The notes beneath the pieces are model-generated. The model saw only the letters and a program-made list of their open reading frames with translations, did no database searches and had not been told where the DNA came from. From Streptomyces sp. 11x1 (GTDB lineage Bacteria; Actinomycetota; Actinomycetes; Streptomycetales; Streptomycetaceae): a stretch of 64,000 nt of DNA. The stretch spans positions 1,550,001 through 1,614,000 of the forward strand of contig NZ_CP122458.1 in assembly GCF_032598905.1 (NCBI RefSeq). The letters are read 5' to 3'. The translations under genes and the position numbers were made by a program. How positions within the stretch are numbered: the stretch's first letter is position 1; each line of letters opens with the position of its first letter. Shown here one piece after another: positions 26,174 through 34,244 of the stretch.

Positions 26174-27556
26174 ATGACTGCCATCTCTCCAGAAACGGCT
26201 GATGCCGCTGCCCTCCTGGACCGCGTCGAGGCCTCGCTGAAGAACGATCTCGTCCCGGTGGAAATCTTCAACGACACGGCGGTGTTCCGCGCCGAGATCG
26301 AGCAGATATTCACCAAGTGCTGGGTGTTCGTCGCGCACGAGAGCGAAATCCCCAAGGCGGGTGATTTCGTGCAGCGCAGAATCGGCCTCGATCCGGTGAT
26401 CGTCACGCGCGACGGCAAGGGCGGCATCAACGTGCTGTCGAACTACTGCCGTCACAGAGGCACTCAGGTGTGCCAGACCGATGCCGGCAACTCCCGGTTC
26501 TTCAAGTGTCCCTACCACGGCTGGACCTACAGCAACAACGGTGACCTGGTCGGCACCCCGCACCTGCACGACGCCTACGGCGAGCGCCTCGACCCCAAGG
26601 CGTGGGGCCTGATACGCGCGCCCCGGGTGGCCACCCGGCAGGGCTTCGTCTTCGCCTCGCTGGACCCGGACGGACCGTCCCTGGACGAGTACCTGGGCGG
26701 GGCCGGGTGGATGCTCGACCTGATCGTCGGGCTGGCGCCCGGCGGCATGCGGGTCGCCGGGCCTCCGGAGCGCTACCGGCTGCACGCCGACTGGAAGACG
26801 GCCGCCGAGAACTTCGCCGGCGACGGTTACCACATCGGCACACTGCACGAGAGCACGGAAGAGGTCGCCATCGCCCAGGGGCTGCAGATGATGTGCGCGA
26901 TGGCGCGCACATACGAATTCGACAACGGCCATGCCTTCATCGGCCACGCCTGGACCAAGGCAGTCCATCCCGGCTACGTGCTCTGGGGCTACGCGCCGGA
27001 AATCACCCAGCACTTCGACCTGTCGGGCCTGGACGAGGCACAGCTCCACGTAGTCAACCACGAGCCGCCGACGGTCGGAACGATCTTCCCGAACCTCAGC
27101 TTCATCCGGGTGAACACCCCGTCCGTGTCGGGCGGTCCCCTGTCGGTGATCACCAGCTTCCGGCAGTGGCAGCCGATCGGCCCCGGCGAGATCGAACTGT
27201 GGAACTGGCAGTTCGTCTGGGACTTCATGTCGGAGGACGAGGCCCGCGACTCCTACGTGAACGGCCAGTTCACCTTCGGCTCGGCAGGCATCTTCGAGCA
27301 GGACGACACCGTCGCCTGGGAAGGCGCACCGCGCGCCGCCCAAAGTCCGTGGATGCGCAAGGCCGGCATGGAGTTCCACTTCCAGCAGGGCAACAACAGT
27401 CAGGTCGACCAGTCGCCCGACCCCTCGTGGACCGGCCCGGGCCGCAAGCGCAACACCGGCTACGGCGAGCACGGGCAGCTCCACTTCTACCGACACTGGC
27501 TGAACGTGATGCGCGGGAACACCGGCCCCGGCACCGGAGGAGCTGAGTCAGCATGA
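26174..27556 (+). CDS. Rieske ring-hydroxylating dioxygenase, alpha (large) subunit 1
   Basis: A 460-residue oxygenase large subunit that adds O2 across an aromatic ring to give a cis-dihydrodiol. The Rieske [2Fe-2S] ligands are visible in NYCRHRGTQVC...FKCPYHGWTY. The mononuclear-iron site has the bridging Asp and two His in AENFAGDGYHIGTLHES, with a late Asp in GIFEQDDTVAWE. Length and motifs fit naphthalene/biphenyl/phenanthrene-type alpha subunits. It overlaps the beta subunit by ATGA. GGGAG precedes the ATG. It starts the rightward operon, controlled presumably by the LysR upstream. Confidence 0.93.
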   Translation: MTAISPETADAAALLDRVEASLKNDLVPVEIFNDTAVFRAEIEQIFTKCWVFVAHESEIPKAGDFVQRRIGLDPVIVTRDGKGGINVLSNYCRHRGTQVCQTDAGNSRFFKCPYHGWTYSNNGDLVGTPHLHDAYGERLDPKAWGLIRAPRVATRQGFVFASLDPDGPSLDEYLGGAGWMLDLIVGLAPGGMRVAGPPERYRLHADWKTAAENFAGDGYHIGTLHESTEEVAIAQGLQMMCAMARTYEFDNGHAFIGHAWTKAVHPGYVLWGYAPEITQHFDLSGLDEAQLHVVNHEPPTVGTIFPNLSFIRVNTPSVSGGPLSVITSFRQWQPIGPGEIELWNWQFVWDFMSEDEARDSYVNGQFTFGSAGIFEQDDTVAWEGAPRAAQSPWMRKAGMEFHFQQGNNSQVDQSPDPSWTGPGRKRNTGYGEHGQLHFYRHWLNVMRGNTGPGTGGAESA

Positions 27557-28092
27557 CCACGACCGACACACCCCGCATCGTCCCGCCCGTGAGCGCCAAC
27601 CCCGAACTTCAGGCCTTGGCCACCCAGTTCCTGGCGCTGGAGGCCCGGCTGCTCGACGAGGGCCGCGAGGAGGAGTGGTACGAACTCCTTGACGACGAAC
27701 TTCTCTACACCGTGCCGATCCGGCAGGCAGCTGAACCGCGTTCCAAGGAGATCGACCGCAACGCCTTCCGGCTCCGGGACACCAAGGCCCACGTACGCAC
27801 GCGCCTGGACCGGCTCAACACCGACCACGCGTACTCGGAGGTACCTCCGTCCCGCACCTTGCGCATCGTGGGCAGCGTCGAGGTCGAGGAGAGCGACCGC
27901 CCCGACGTCATCAAGGTGTCGAGCGCCCTGCTGGTCTACCGCCAGCGCGGCATCGACCCGCACTTCGATCTCATCCCGTGCAGGCGCTACGACCAGCTCC
28001 GCCTCACACCGTCGGGCCCACGCCTGCTGTCCCGCGAAATCGTGCTGACCGAAACGGCGCTGGCCACTCCGAACCTTGGAGTCTTCCTGTGA
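27553..28092 (+). CDS. Ring-hydroxylating dioxygenase, beta (small) subunit 1
   Basis: A 179-residue NTF2-fold small subunit (FLALEARLLDEGREEEWYELLDDELLYTVPIRQA, then RLDRLNTDHAYSEVPPSRTLRIVGSVEVEE and REIVLTETALATPNLGVFL). It forms the alpha3beta3 hexamer with the upstream alpha subunit and has a structural role. ATGA overlap with the alpha gene and GTGA overlap with the ferredoxin gene show tight translational coupling. Confidence 0.92.
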   Translation: MTTTDTPRIVPPVSANPELQALATQFLALEARLLDEGREEEWYELLDDELLYTVPIRQAAEPRSKEIDRNAFRLRDTKAHVRTRLDRLNTDHAYSEVPPSRTLRIVGSVEVEESDRPDVIKVSSALLVYRQRGIDPHFDLIPCRRYDQLRLTPSGPRLLSREIVLTETALATPNLGVFL

Positions 28093-28307
28093 GCGACAAC
28101 CTCTCCGTCTCCCTCGACGGCACCCGCTGCAAGTCCTACGGCATCTGCGTCAGCGTCATGCCCGAAGTCTTCGACACCCCGCCCGGCAGCCCGACGGCTG
28201 TTCTCCTGCGCGACACCGTCGACGCCGACGAGCGGGAAGACCTCGAAGAGGCCGCCCGCGCGTGCCCCGCACAGGCCATCGCGCTCAACTCGGGACCCAA
28301 GCCGTGA
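28089..28307 (+). CDS. [3Fe-4S]-type ferredoxin
   Basis: A 72-residue ferredoxin with only three conserved Cys (TRCKSYGICVSVMPEVFD and ARACPAQAI). This is the C-x5-C...CP pattern of [3Fe-4S] ferredoxins. It would carry electrons from the next gene's reductase to the dioxygenase. Most Rieske dioxygenases use a Rieske or plant-type ferredoxin. [3Fe-4S] types are known from actinobacterial phenanthrene (PhdC) and related systems. GTG start overlaps the beta-subunit stop (GTGA), and its stop overlaps the reductase start. Confidence 0.88.
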   Translation: MSDNLSVSLDGTRCKSYGICVSVMPEVFDTPPGSPTAVLLRDTVDADEREDLEEAARACPAQAIALNSGPKP

Positions 28308-29575
28308 CCGGCGGCTTTGAGCGGGTCGTCGTGGTGGGAGCCTCCGCCGCCGGCCTCAGCGCCGCCGACGGCCTCCGGGAGGCCGGATTCACCGGCTCCA
28401 TCACCGTCCTCGGCGCCGAACTGCACCAGCCGTACGACCGGCCCACGATGTCGAAGGCCCTGCTTGTCGCCGAGGAGGACCCGCAACTCCTCGAACTCCG
28501 CTCTCCCGAACGCATCGAGGCGAACCGCGTCGACCTGCGTCTCGGGCACGCCGCGGCAGGCCTCGACGTCGACCGCCGCTATGTGGTGACCACGTACGGC
28601 GAGGCACTTCCCTGGGACGCTGTGGTCATCGCCTGCGGCAGCCGCCCCCGCGAGATGAGGACCCTCGCCGGCGAGGTACTGCCGGCCCTGCGCACCCCCG
28701 AGGACCTGCGGGTGCTGCGCGAGGCCGCGGCGCGATACGGCGAGATGACCCTGATCGGCTCCGGCTTCATCGGACTGGAGGTCGCGGCCGCTCTCGTCGC
28801 GCGGGGCGTGACGGTCACGGTCCTCGACGCGCTCCCGCTGCCGCTGGAGCCCGTACTGGGGCCCGAGCTGGCCACCCATCTCCGCGACCTGCACACCGCA
28901 CGCGGGGTCCGCTTCCGCAGTGCCGTCGCGGTGGCGTCGGTCACGGGACAACCCGGGGCGTACGAGGTCCGGCTCACGGACGGAAGTGTGCACCGGGCCC
29001 CCTTCGTGCTCACGGGTATCGGCGCCGAACCCGCCGTCGACTGGCTGGCGGGCTCCGGGGTCGAGGTGACCGGCGGGATCGTCACCGACGCCGCCGGCCG
29101 GACCAACGTACCCGGCGTGTGGGCCGCCGGTGACGTGGCCGCGTTCCACCACCCGCTGCTGGGCCAGCGCGTACGCGTGGAGCACTGGACCCATGCGGTC
29201 GAGCAGGGCCGGCACATCGGCTTGAACATCGCCCGCGGCGAGACCACGCCCTACCAGGGAGTGCCGTACTTCTGGACCGACCAGTACGGCGTACGGTTCC
29301 AGTGCTACGGCCGCCGCCGCGCGGGCGACCGCAGCCTCTTCGTCGAGGGTTCACTCGACACGGGCGAGTTTCTCGTCCTGTTCGGCCACGCCGGCGAGTT
29401 CCACGCCGCGTTCGCCCGCGGGCGTGTCCGCTCGCTGCGCGACTACCGCAAGCTGCTCGCACGCGGCGGCACCTGGAACGAGGCACTCGCGCTCGCCCGC
29501 ACGAACAATCCCGACCTCGACACCACCCTGTCGTGCACCAACCGGAAGGAACGCACCACCCATGAAGCTGCTTGA
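28304..29575 (+). CDS. NAD(P)H-dependent ferredoxin reductase 1
   Basis: A 423-residue FAD-dependent pyridine-nucleotide-disulfide-type reductase lacking a redox disulfide, as in BphA4/PhdD. FAD motif VVVVGASAAGLSAADGLREAGF (a slightly altered GxGxxG), NAD(P)H motif MTLIGSGFIGLEVAAALVARG, and the second FAD motif NVPGVWAAGDVAAFHHPLLG. It supplies electrons to the ferredoxin upstream. GTG 28304 overlaps the ferredoxin stop. The C-terminus overlaps the next gene by 14 bp, in a different frame. Confidence 0.92.
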   Translation: MTGGFERVVVVGASAAGLSAADGLREAGFTGSITVLGAELHQPYDRPTMSKALLVAEEDPQLLELRSPERIEANRVDLRLGHAAAGLDVDRRYVVTTYGEALPWDAVVIACGSRPREMRTLAGEVLPALRTPEDLRVLREAAARYGEMTLIGSGFIGLEVAAALVARGVTVTVLDALPLPLEPVLGPELATHLRDLHTARGVRFRSAVAVASVTGQPGAYEVRLTDGSVHRAPFVLTGIGAEPAVDWLAGSGVEVTGGIVTDAAGRTNVPGVWAAGDVAAFHHPLLGQRVRVEHWTHAVEQGRHIGLNIARGETTPYQGVPYFWTDQYGVRFQCYGRRRAGDRSLFVEGSLDTGEFLVLFGHAGEFHAAFARGRVRSLRDYRKLLARGGTWNEALALARTNNPDLDTTLSCTNRKERTTHEAA

Positions 29576-30395
29576 CGACCACATCGTACTCGTCACCGGC
29601 GGCGGCTCGGGCCTCGGTCTCGGAGTCGCCCGCCACTGTCTCGAACAGGGCGCGCAGCTGGCGATCCTCGAATACGACCAGGCCAAGGTGCTCGGGCTGA
29701 AGCAGGAGTTCGGCGACGACGTCCTCGTCGTGCACGGCGACGTGCGCAGCATCGACGATCTTCGTGCCTGCCGGTCTCAGATCGAGGACCGCTACGGCCG
29801 GCTCACCTCCCTCATCGGCGCGCAGGGCATCTTCGACGGTAACGTCCGGCTGGCCGACATCCCCGTCGAGCGCGTCGGCGACCTGTTCGACGAGGTCTTC
29901 TCGATCAACGTCAAGGGCTACGCGCTGACCGCGCGGATCATGCACGACCTGCTGCAGGCCGAGGAAGGGGCGATCGTGCTCACCGCGTCCCAGGCGGCGT
30001 TCGCAGCCGACGGCGGCGGCGCGGCCTACACGGCCAGCAAGGGGGCGGTGCGCAGCCTGGTGAACCAGCTGTCGTTCGAGTTCGCCCCGCGGGTACGGGT
30101 CAACGCCGTCGCCCCTACGGGCATCGCGGGCAGTCAGCTCCGCGGGCCGGGCGCTCTCGACCTGCAGGAGTCCAAGCAGTCGGACATTCCTGCGGACGCC
30201 TTCCGTGCGGAGTTCGAATGGGGCACGCCCCTTCAGCATCTGCCCACCCCGGAGGAGTACGGGCCTTTCTACGCACTCCTCGCATCCCGGCACAACAAGG
30301 TGATGACAGGCCAGACCGTGATCGCCGACTCGGGCACCCTGAACCGGGCCCTCATGAGCATGAGCCAGCTCATCAGCAGCTTCCCGTCGGCCTGA
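29562..30395 (+). CDS. Short-chain dehydrogenase (cis-dihydrodiol dehydrogenase-like) 1
   Basis: A 277-residue SDR. Cofactor motif LVTGGGSGLGLGVARHC, and catalytic Ser in VLTASQAAF, Tyr and Lys in AAYTASKGA. It resembles BphB/PhdE-type dehydrogenases that re-aromatise the cis-dihydrodiol made by the dioxygenase to a catechol, using NAD+. The position immediately after the dioxygenase system supports that role. The expected NAG motif is altered (LIGAQGIFDGNV instead of NxAG-), a point worth modelling. A hairpin terminator follows at 30401. Confidence 0.88.
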   Translation: MKLLDDHIVLVTGGGSGLGLGVARHCLEQGAQLAILEYDQAKVLGLKQEFGDDVLVVHGDVRSIDDLRACRSQIEDRYGRLTSLIGAQGIFDGNVRLADIPVERVGDLFDEVFSINVKGYALTARIMHDLLQAEEGAIVLTASQAAFAADGGGAAYTASKGAVRSLVNQLSFEFAPRVRVNAVAPTGIAGSQLRGPGALDLQESKQSDIPADAFRAEFEWGTPLQHLPTPEEYGPFYALLASRHNKVMTGQTVIADSGTLNRALMSMSQLISSFPSA

Positions 30396-30400
30396 GTGCC

Positions 30401-30435
30401 GCGCCTCTGCGCACCACACCGGGTCGCAGAGGCGC
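30401..30435 (+). terminator. Strong hairpin terminator
   Basis: GCGCCTCTGCG and CGCAGAGGCGC form a perfect 11-bp stem around a 13-base loop, six bases after the SDR stop codon. No T-run. It would end the dioxygenase transcript, so the next genes (30847 on) may need their own promoter or read-through. Confidence 0.7.
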
Positions 30436-30479
30436 GCATGCCGTCTTCCTGCTGGACGTGCATCAACCGTACGACCGTT

Positions 30480-30836
30480 GACGTACGTGCTGTTGCCGCT
30501 CAGCCGGCCTGCCAGGGCCAGCCGGGCGGCTTCGACATGGTCGGCGGCGGTGTTGCTGCCCGCGTTCCCCAGACGCAGTAGGCCGGCCACGGGTTCGCCG
30601 GACCTGCCCTGGCCGTGGTCGACGTACTCCATCCACGGATGGTGCCCGAAGGTCTTCTTCCAGGCAGCGGCCGCGTCCTGCTTCTCGGAGTGCGCGATGA
30701 CCAGCACCCCCTCCAGGTCCACGACCACCTGCCCGCCGGCGTCCGGAGCTCTTTCACCGACCAACCTCCAGACGTGTTCACGTACTTCGGCCCCGGCAGT
30801 TCGGATCGCGTCCAGGGCCCGCTTTTCCACCCGCAA
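30480..30836 (-). pseudogene. Internal fragment of an IS1380-family transposase
   Basis: The leftward frame reads AGGQVVVDLEGVLVIAHSEKQDAAAAWKKTFGHHPWMEYVDHGQGRSGEPVAGLLRLGNAGSNTAADHVEAARLAL. It matches the part of IS1380 transposases around the first catalytic Asp. Neither end of the protein is present. It lies between the SDR terminator and the FAH-family gene, and marks an insertion that split or joined the operon. Confidence 0.8.
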
Positions 30837-30846
30837 TCAGGAGGAC

Positions 30847-31848
30847 ATGTCCGTGAAACCCGAACCCGCATCCGCTCAGTTCGCGGGCCCTTTCGCCCTC
30901 GCCACCCTCTCGGCCCCGGGCAATCCGCGTTTTCCCGCCCTGGTCACGGCCGACAGTCAGGTGGCCGACCTCCGCACGGCCCTGCGGGACGACGCTCTGA
31001 CGATGCGCGGTCTGCTCGAGCAGTGGGCGGTCGCCCTCCCCCGGTTGCGCGCGCTCGCCGCCGCCCCCGGGACCGAACGGCGGCCCCTGGCGGACTTCCA
31101 GGTGCATGCTCCCATCGAGCCGCGCCAGGTGCTGCAGTCGGGAGCCAACTACCGGCAGCACGTGATCGACCTGCACGTGGCCCACCGGGACCCCGCCGAC
31201 GACCGCTCCGAGGAGGATCGGCGCGCCGAGGCCGCGGAGATCATGGACCGGCGGGCGGCCGAGGAGCTGCCGTACGTGTTCATCGGCCTGCCGAGCGCGA
31301 TCGTCGGCCCGTACGACGATGTCGTCCTGCCCTCCTGGGCTGAAAAGCCGGACTGGGAGCTGGAGTTGGCGGTTGTCATCGGCCGGCCGGCCCACCGGGT
31401 GTCCGTCGAGAGTGCCCTCGACCATGTCGCCGGTTACACGATCGCCAACGACCTCACCGACCGTGCCACCGTCTTCCGCCGGGACATGCCGCAGATCGGC
31501 ACCGACTGGCTGCGCAGCAAGAACGTTCCCGGCTTCACCCCGCTGGGACCCTGGATCGTGCCCGCCGAGTCGATCGCCGACCCGGACGACTTGCGCGTCA
31601 CGCTCAGGCTCAACGGCGAGACCATGCAGGACGAGTCCACGAAGGACATGATCTTCGGCGTGGCCCGGCTGGTGTCGTACATCTCGCAGACCTCCCGGCT
31701 CCTGCCCGGCGACCTGGTGTTGACCGGCAGCCCGGCCGGCAACGGCATCCACTGGGGGCGGTTGCTGCGGGACGGCGACGTCATGGAGGGGGCCGTCACG
31801 GGCCTCGGCGTGCAGCGCACCCGCTGTGTCGCGGAGGGAACGACATGA
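30847..31848 (+). CDS. Fumarylacetoacetate hydrolase-family protein 1
   Basis: A 333-residue FAH-fold enzyme. Metal-site Glu residues are in KPDWELELAVVIGRPA, and VAGYTIANDLTDRATVFR carries the downstream Asp. N-terminal VLQSGANYRQHVIDLHVAHRD is family-typical. Relatives hydrolyse or isomerise/decarboxylate acylpyruvates such as ring-cleavage products. SD AGGAGGAC directly precedes ATG. It overlaps the next gene by ATGA. Probably acts on the meta-cleavage product of the VOC dioxygenase at 34245 (inference). Confidence 0.87.
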   Translation: MSVKPEPASAQFAGPFALATLSAPGNPRFPALVTADSQVADLRTALRDDALTMRGLLEQWAVALPRLRALAAAPGTERRPLADFQVHAPIEPRQVLQSGANYRQHVIDLHVAHRDPADDRSEEDRRAEAAEIMDRRAAEELPYVFIGLPSAIVGPYDDVVLPSWAEKPDWELELAVVIGRPAHRVSVESALDHVAGYTIANDLTDRATVFRRDMPQIGTDWLRSKNVPGFTPLGPWIVPAESIADPDDLRVTLRLNGETMQDESTKDMIFGVARLVSYISQTSRLLPGDLVLTGSPAGNGIHWGRLLRDGDVMEGAVTGLGVQRTRCVAEGTT

Positions 31849-32806
31849 GCCTGGACCGCCGCGACCCGGAGGGCGCGATCGCCGATCCCGCCAAGGAGTA
31901 CTCGAACTGGGGGCGTTGGGGTGCGGACGACATCCTGGGCACCCTCAACTTCCCCGACGAGGCAAAGCGGCGTGAGGGCGCCGCCCTGGTCCGCCGGGAT
32001 GTCAGCTTCTCTCTCTCGCAGCGCTTCGACATGAACGGCCCGCAGAAGGGCTGGCGCCGGCGGACCAACCCGGTGCACACCATGCTCGACACGGGTACCG
32101 ACGCCGTCCTCGGCAACCAGGGCTTCCCGCACGGCATCGGCGGCGCCGACGACGTGATCGCGATGCCGTTGCAGTGCTCGACCCAGTGGGACGGGCTCGG
32201 CCACATCTTCGACCACGGATTCGCCTGGAACGGACGGCGCGCCAACAAGGTGGTCACCTCCGAAGGCGACCTCGTCACCGGCATCGAGCACATGGCACCG
32301 CACGTCGCCGGACGCGGTGTCCTGCTGGACGTGGGCCAAGTCTGCGGTGACGAGGGCGAGTTGTCGGACGCCTTCGCCATCACGGTGGAGCATCTCAGCG
32401 CGACCGCCGAAGCTCACGGGGTGACCGTGGGACGCGGTGACATCGTCCTCGTACGGACCGGACAGCTCGCCCGGGTGCGACGCGACGGCTGGGGAGACTA
32501 CGCGGGCGGACCCGCGCCCGGCCTGTCGTTCACCACGCCGGCTGGCTGCACCGCACCGAGATCGCCGCCATCGCCACCGACACCTGGGGCTTCGAAGTCC
32601 GCCCCAACGAGTTCGAGGGCGCCTTCCAGCCGCTGCACCAGGTCGTCATCCCCAACATGGGTCTGCTGATCGGCGAGATGTGGGACCTCGACGCGCTCGC
32701 GGCGGACTGTGCCGACGACGGTGTGTACGAGTTCTGGCTCACCGCGGCGCCGCTGCCCATCACCGGCGCCGTCGGCTCTCCGGTCAATCCGATCGCCGTC
32801 AAGTAG
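31845..32806 (+). pseudogene. Cyclase-family hydrolase, frameshifted copy
   Basis: Paralogue of the intact protein at 19567-20544, nearly identical in motifs (STQWDGLGHIFDHGFAWNG, GRGVLLDVGQV, RGDIVLVRTG). At about 32535 (ACCACGCCGGCTGG) one base is missing. The frame then switches from GLSFTTPAGC to GWLHRTEIAAIATDTWGFEVRPNEFEGAFQPLHQVVIPNMG and ends in the proper GSPVNPIAVK at the TAG at 32804. Without the shift the protein would have about 320 residues. A sequencing error is possible but the paralogous VOC pair shows the same kind of decay. Confidence 0.85.
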
Positions 32807-32828
32807 CAGCGGAACGAAGGAGTTCCCC

Positions 32829-33245
32829 ATGAGCAACACCAGCAGAGTCCTCATCGATGGCGGCAGCGCCGCCGGCAACGCAGTGACGGTCCTGCCGCGC
32901 CGCGCCGACGTCGAGGTGGACCTGATCGAGGCCTCCGTGGAGGGCTCCTGGCATCGCGGCCGGGTCGTCCTCATCGGCGACGCGGCGCACTGCTGCCCGC
33001 CCACCCCGGCCCAGGGGGCGGCCCTGTCCCCGGAGGACGCCTCCGTGCCGGCCGAGCTGCTGACCGGCGGGCGGGACTGGGACGACGCACTGCTCCAGGA
33101 GTTCTACGAGCGCCGCATCCAACGGGTCCGGCCGGTCGTCGAGGCGTCGGTCCAGCTCGGGCAGTGGCAGCTGGACGGCGTGCGCGACGCCGACGTACCC
33201 GGTCTGATCGCCCGCACCCTCATCCCGCTCAGGGAACTGCCGTGA
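32829..33245 (+). CDS. Internally deleted FAD-dependent monooxygenase (mini-flavoprotein)
   Basis: A 138-residue open frame that looks like the two ends of a roughly 380-residue PHBH-type monooxygenase joined in frame. N-terminal VLIDGGSAAGNAVTVLPRRADVEVDLIEA corresponds to the Rossmann start but with GxGxxG degraded to DGGSAAG. C-terminal WHRGRVVLIGDAAHCCPPTPAQGAALSPEDASVPAELL retains the GD motif of the second FAD site. About 240 residues including the substrate domain are absent. It is translationally coupled to the next gene by GTGA. Probably non-functional, although the frame and start are kept. Confidence 0.7.
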   Translation: MSNTSRVLIDGGSAAGNAVTVLPRRADVEVDLIEASVEGSWHRGRVVLIGDAAHCCPPTPAQGAALSPEDASVPAELLTGGRDWDDALLQEFYERRIQRVRPVVEASVQLGQWQLDGVRDADVPGLIARTLIPLRELP

Positions 33246-34240
33246 CCACACCGACAGTCGACGTCCACGCCCACCTCCTGGTCCCCGAGGTGGAGGCGGC
33301 CGTCGCCGATCACCCCGGCCTCGCGGCGGCCCGGGCGCTGGACGCCCGCCGCAACGGCCCGGCCGCGCTCGCCGTCAACGGGCCCATGGTGTGCGAGCGC
33401 ATCCCACGCCTCACCGACGTCGCCGTACGCCTCACCGCGATGGACGCGCAGGGCGTGGATGTGCAGCTGGTCAGCCCGTCGCCCTCGCACTACCACTACT
33501 GGGCGGACGAGGAGACGGCCGAGAAGGTGTACCGGCTCGCCAACGAGGCGACGGCCGCGCACTGCGCCCAGGCGCCGGACCGGCTGCACGGCCTCGGGCT
33601 GGTCCCGCTGCAACACCCGGACCAGGCTGTACTCGCCCTCGAACACGCTCTGGACCAGGGCCTGGCGGGCGTGGAGATCTCCTCGCACGCTCCGGGCCGC
33701 GAGCTGTCCGATCCGGCTTACGAGCCCTTCTGGGCACGGGCCGAGGAGACGGGCGCGCTCCTGTTCCTGCACCCCTTCGGCTGCACGCTCGACGAGCGCC
33801 TGGACCAGTGGTACCTGTCCAACAGCGTCGGCCAGCCCACGGAGAACGCGGTCGCGCTGTCCCACCTCATCTTCTCCGGCGTACTGGACCGCCACCCGGA
33901 CCTGAAGGTGATCGCCGCACACGGCGGCGGCTACCTGCCCACCCACATCGGCCGCTCCGACCACGCCTGGTCGACCCGCTCCGACGCGGGCGCGAGCTGC
34001 GCCCACCTGCCCAGCAGCTATCTCCGGCGCCTGTACTTCGACTCCTTGGTCCACGACCCGCACGTCCTGCGGGAGCTTATCCGCGTCGTCGGCGCCGACC
34101 GGGTACTGCTCGGCTCCGACTTCCCCTTCGACATGGGCACCGAGGACCCGGTCGGCGCGCTGCGCGCGGCCCGTCTGTCCGACCCCGACTTCCACGCCGT
34201 ACGAGGCGGCAACGCCGCCGAACTCCTCCGGAAGGACTGA
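33242..34240 (+). CDS. Amidohydrolase-family (ACMSD-like) decarboxylase or hydrolase
   Basis: A 332-residue TIM-barrel amidohydrolase of the amidohydrolase_2 (PF04909) group. Metal ligands are recognisable in TVDVHAHLLVP, ALLFLHPFGC, VIAAHGGGYLPTH and LLGSDFPFDMG. Relatives include aminocarboxymuconate-semialdehyde decarboxylase and gamma-resorcylate-type decarboxylases, which remove CO2 from ring or ring-cleavage products. GTG 33242 overlaps the stop of the mini-flavoprotein. It sits just before the extradiol dioxygenase, fitting decarboxylation either before or after ring cleavage. Confidence 0.87.
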   Translation: MTTPTVDVHAHLLVPEVEAAVADHPGLAAARALDARRNGPAALAVNGPMVCERIPRLTDVAVRLTAMDAQGVDVQLVSPSPSHYHYWADEETAEKVYRLANEATAAHCAQAPDRLHGLGLVPLQHPDQAVLALEHALDQGLAGVEISSHAPGRELSDPAYEPFWARAEETGALLFLHPFGCTLDERLDQWYLSNSVGQPTENAVALSHLIFSGVLDRHPDLKVIAAHGGGYLPTHIGRSDHAWSTRSDAGASCAHLPSSYLRRLYFDSLVHDPHVLRELIRVVGADRVLLGSDFPFDMGTEDPVGALRAARLSDPDFHAVRGGNAAELLRKD

Positions 34241-34244
34241 AACC

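Noticed and set aside
29082..30836. 584-codon leftward frame spanning the SDR and the gap
   Set aside because: Only its N-terminal part (30480-30836) matches a transposase; the rest is an antisense shadow of the SDR and reductase genes.
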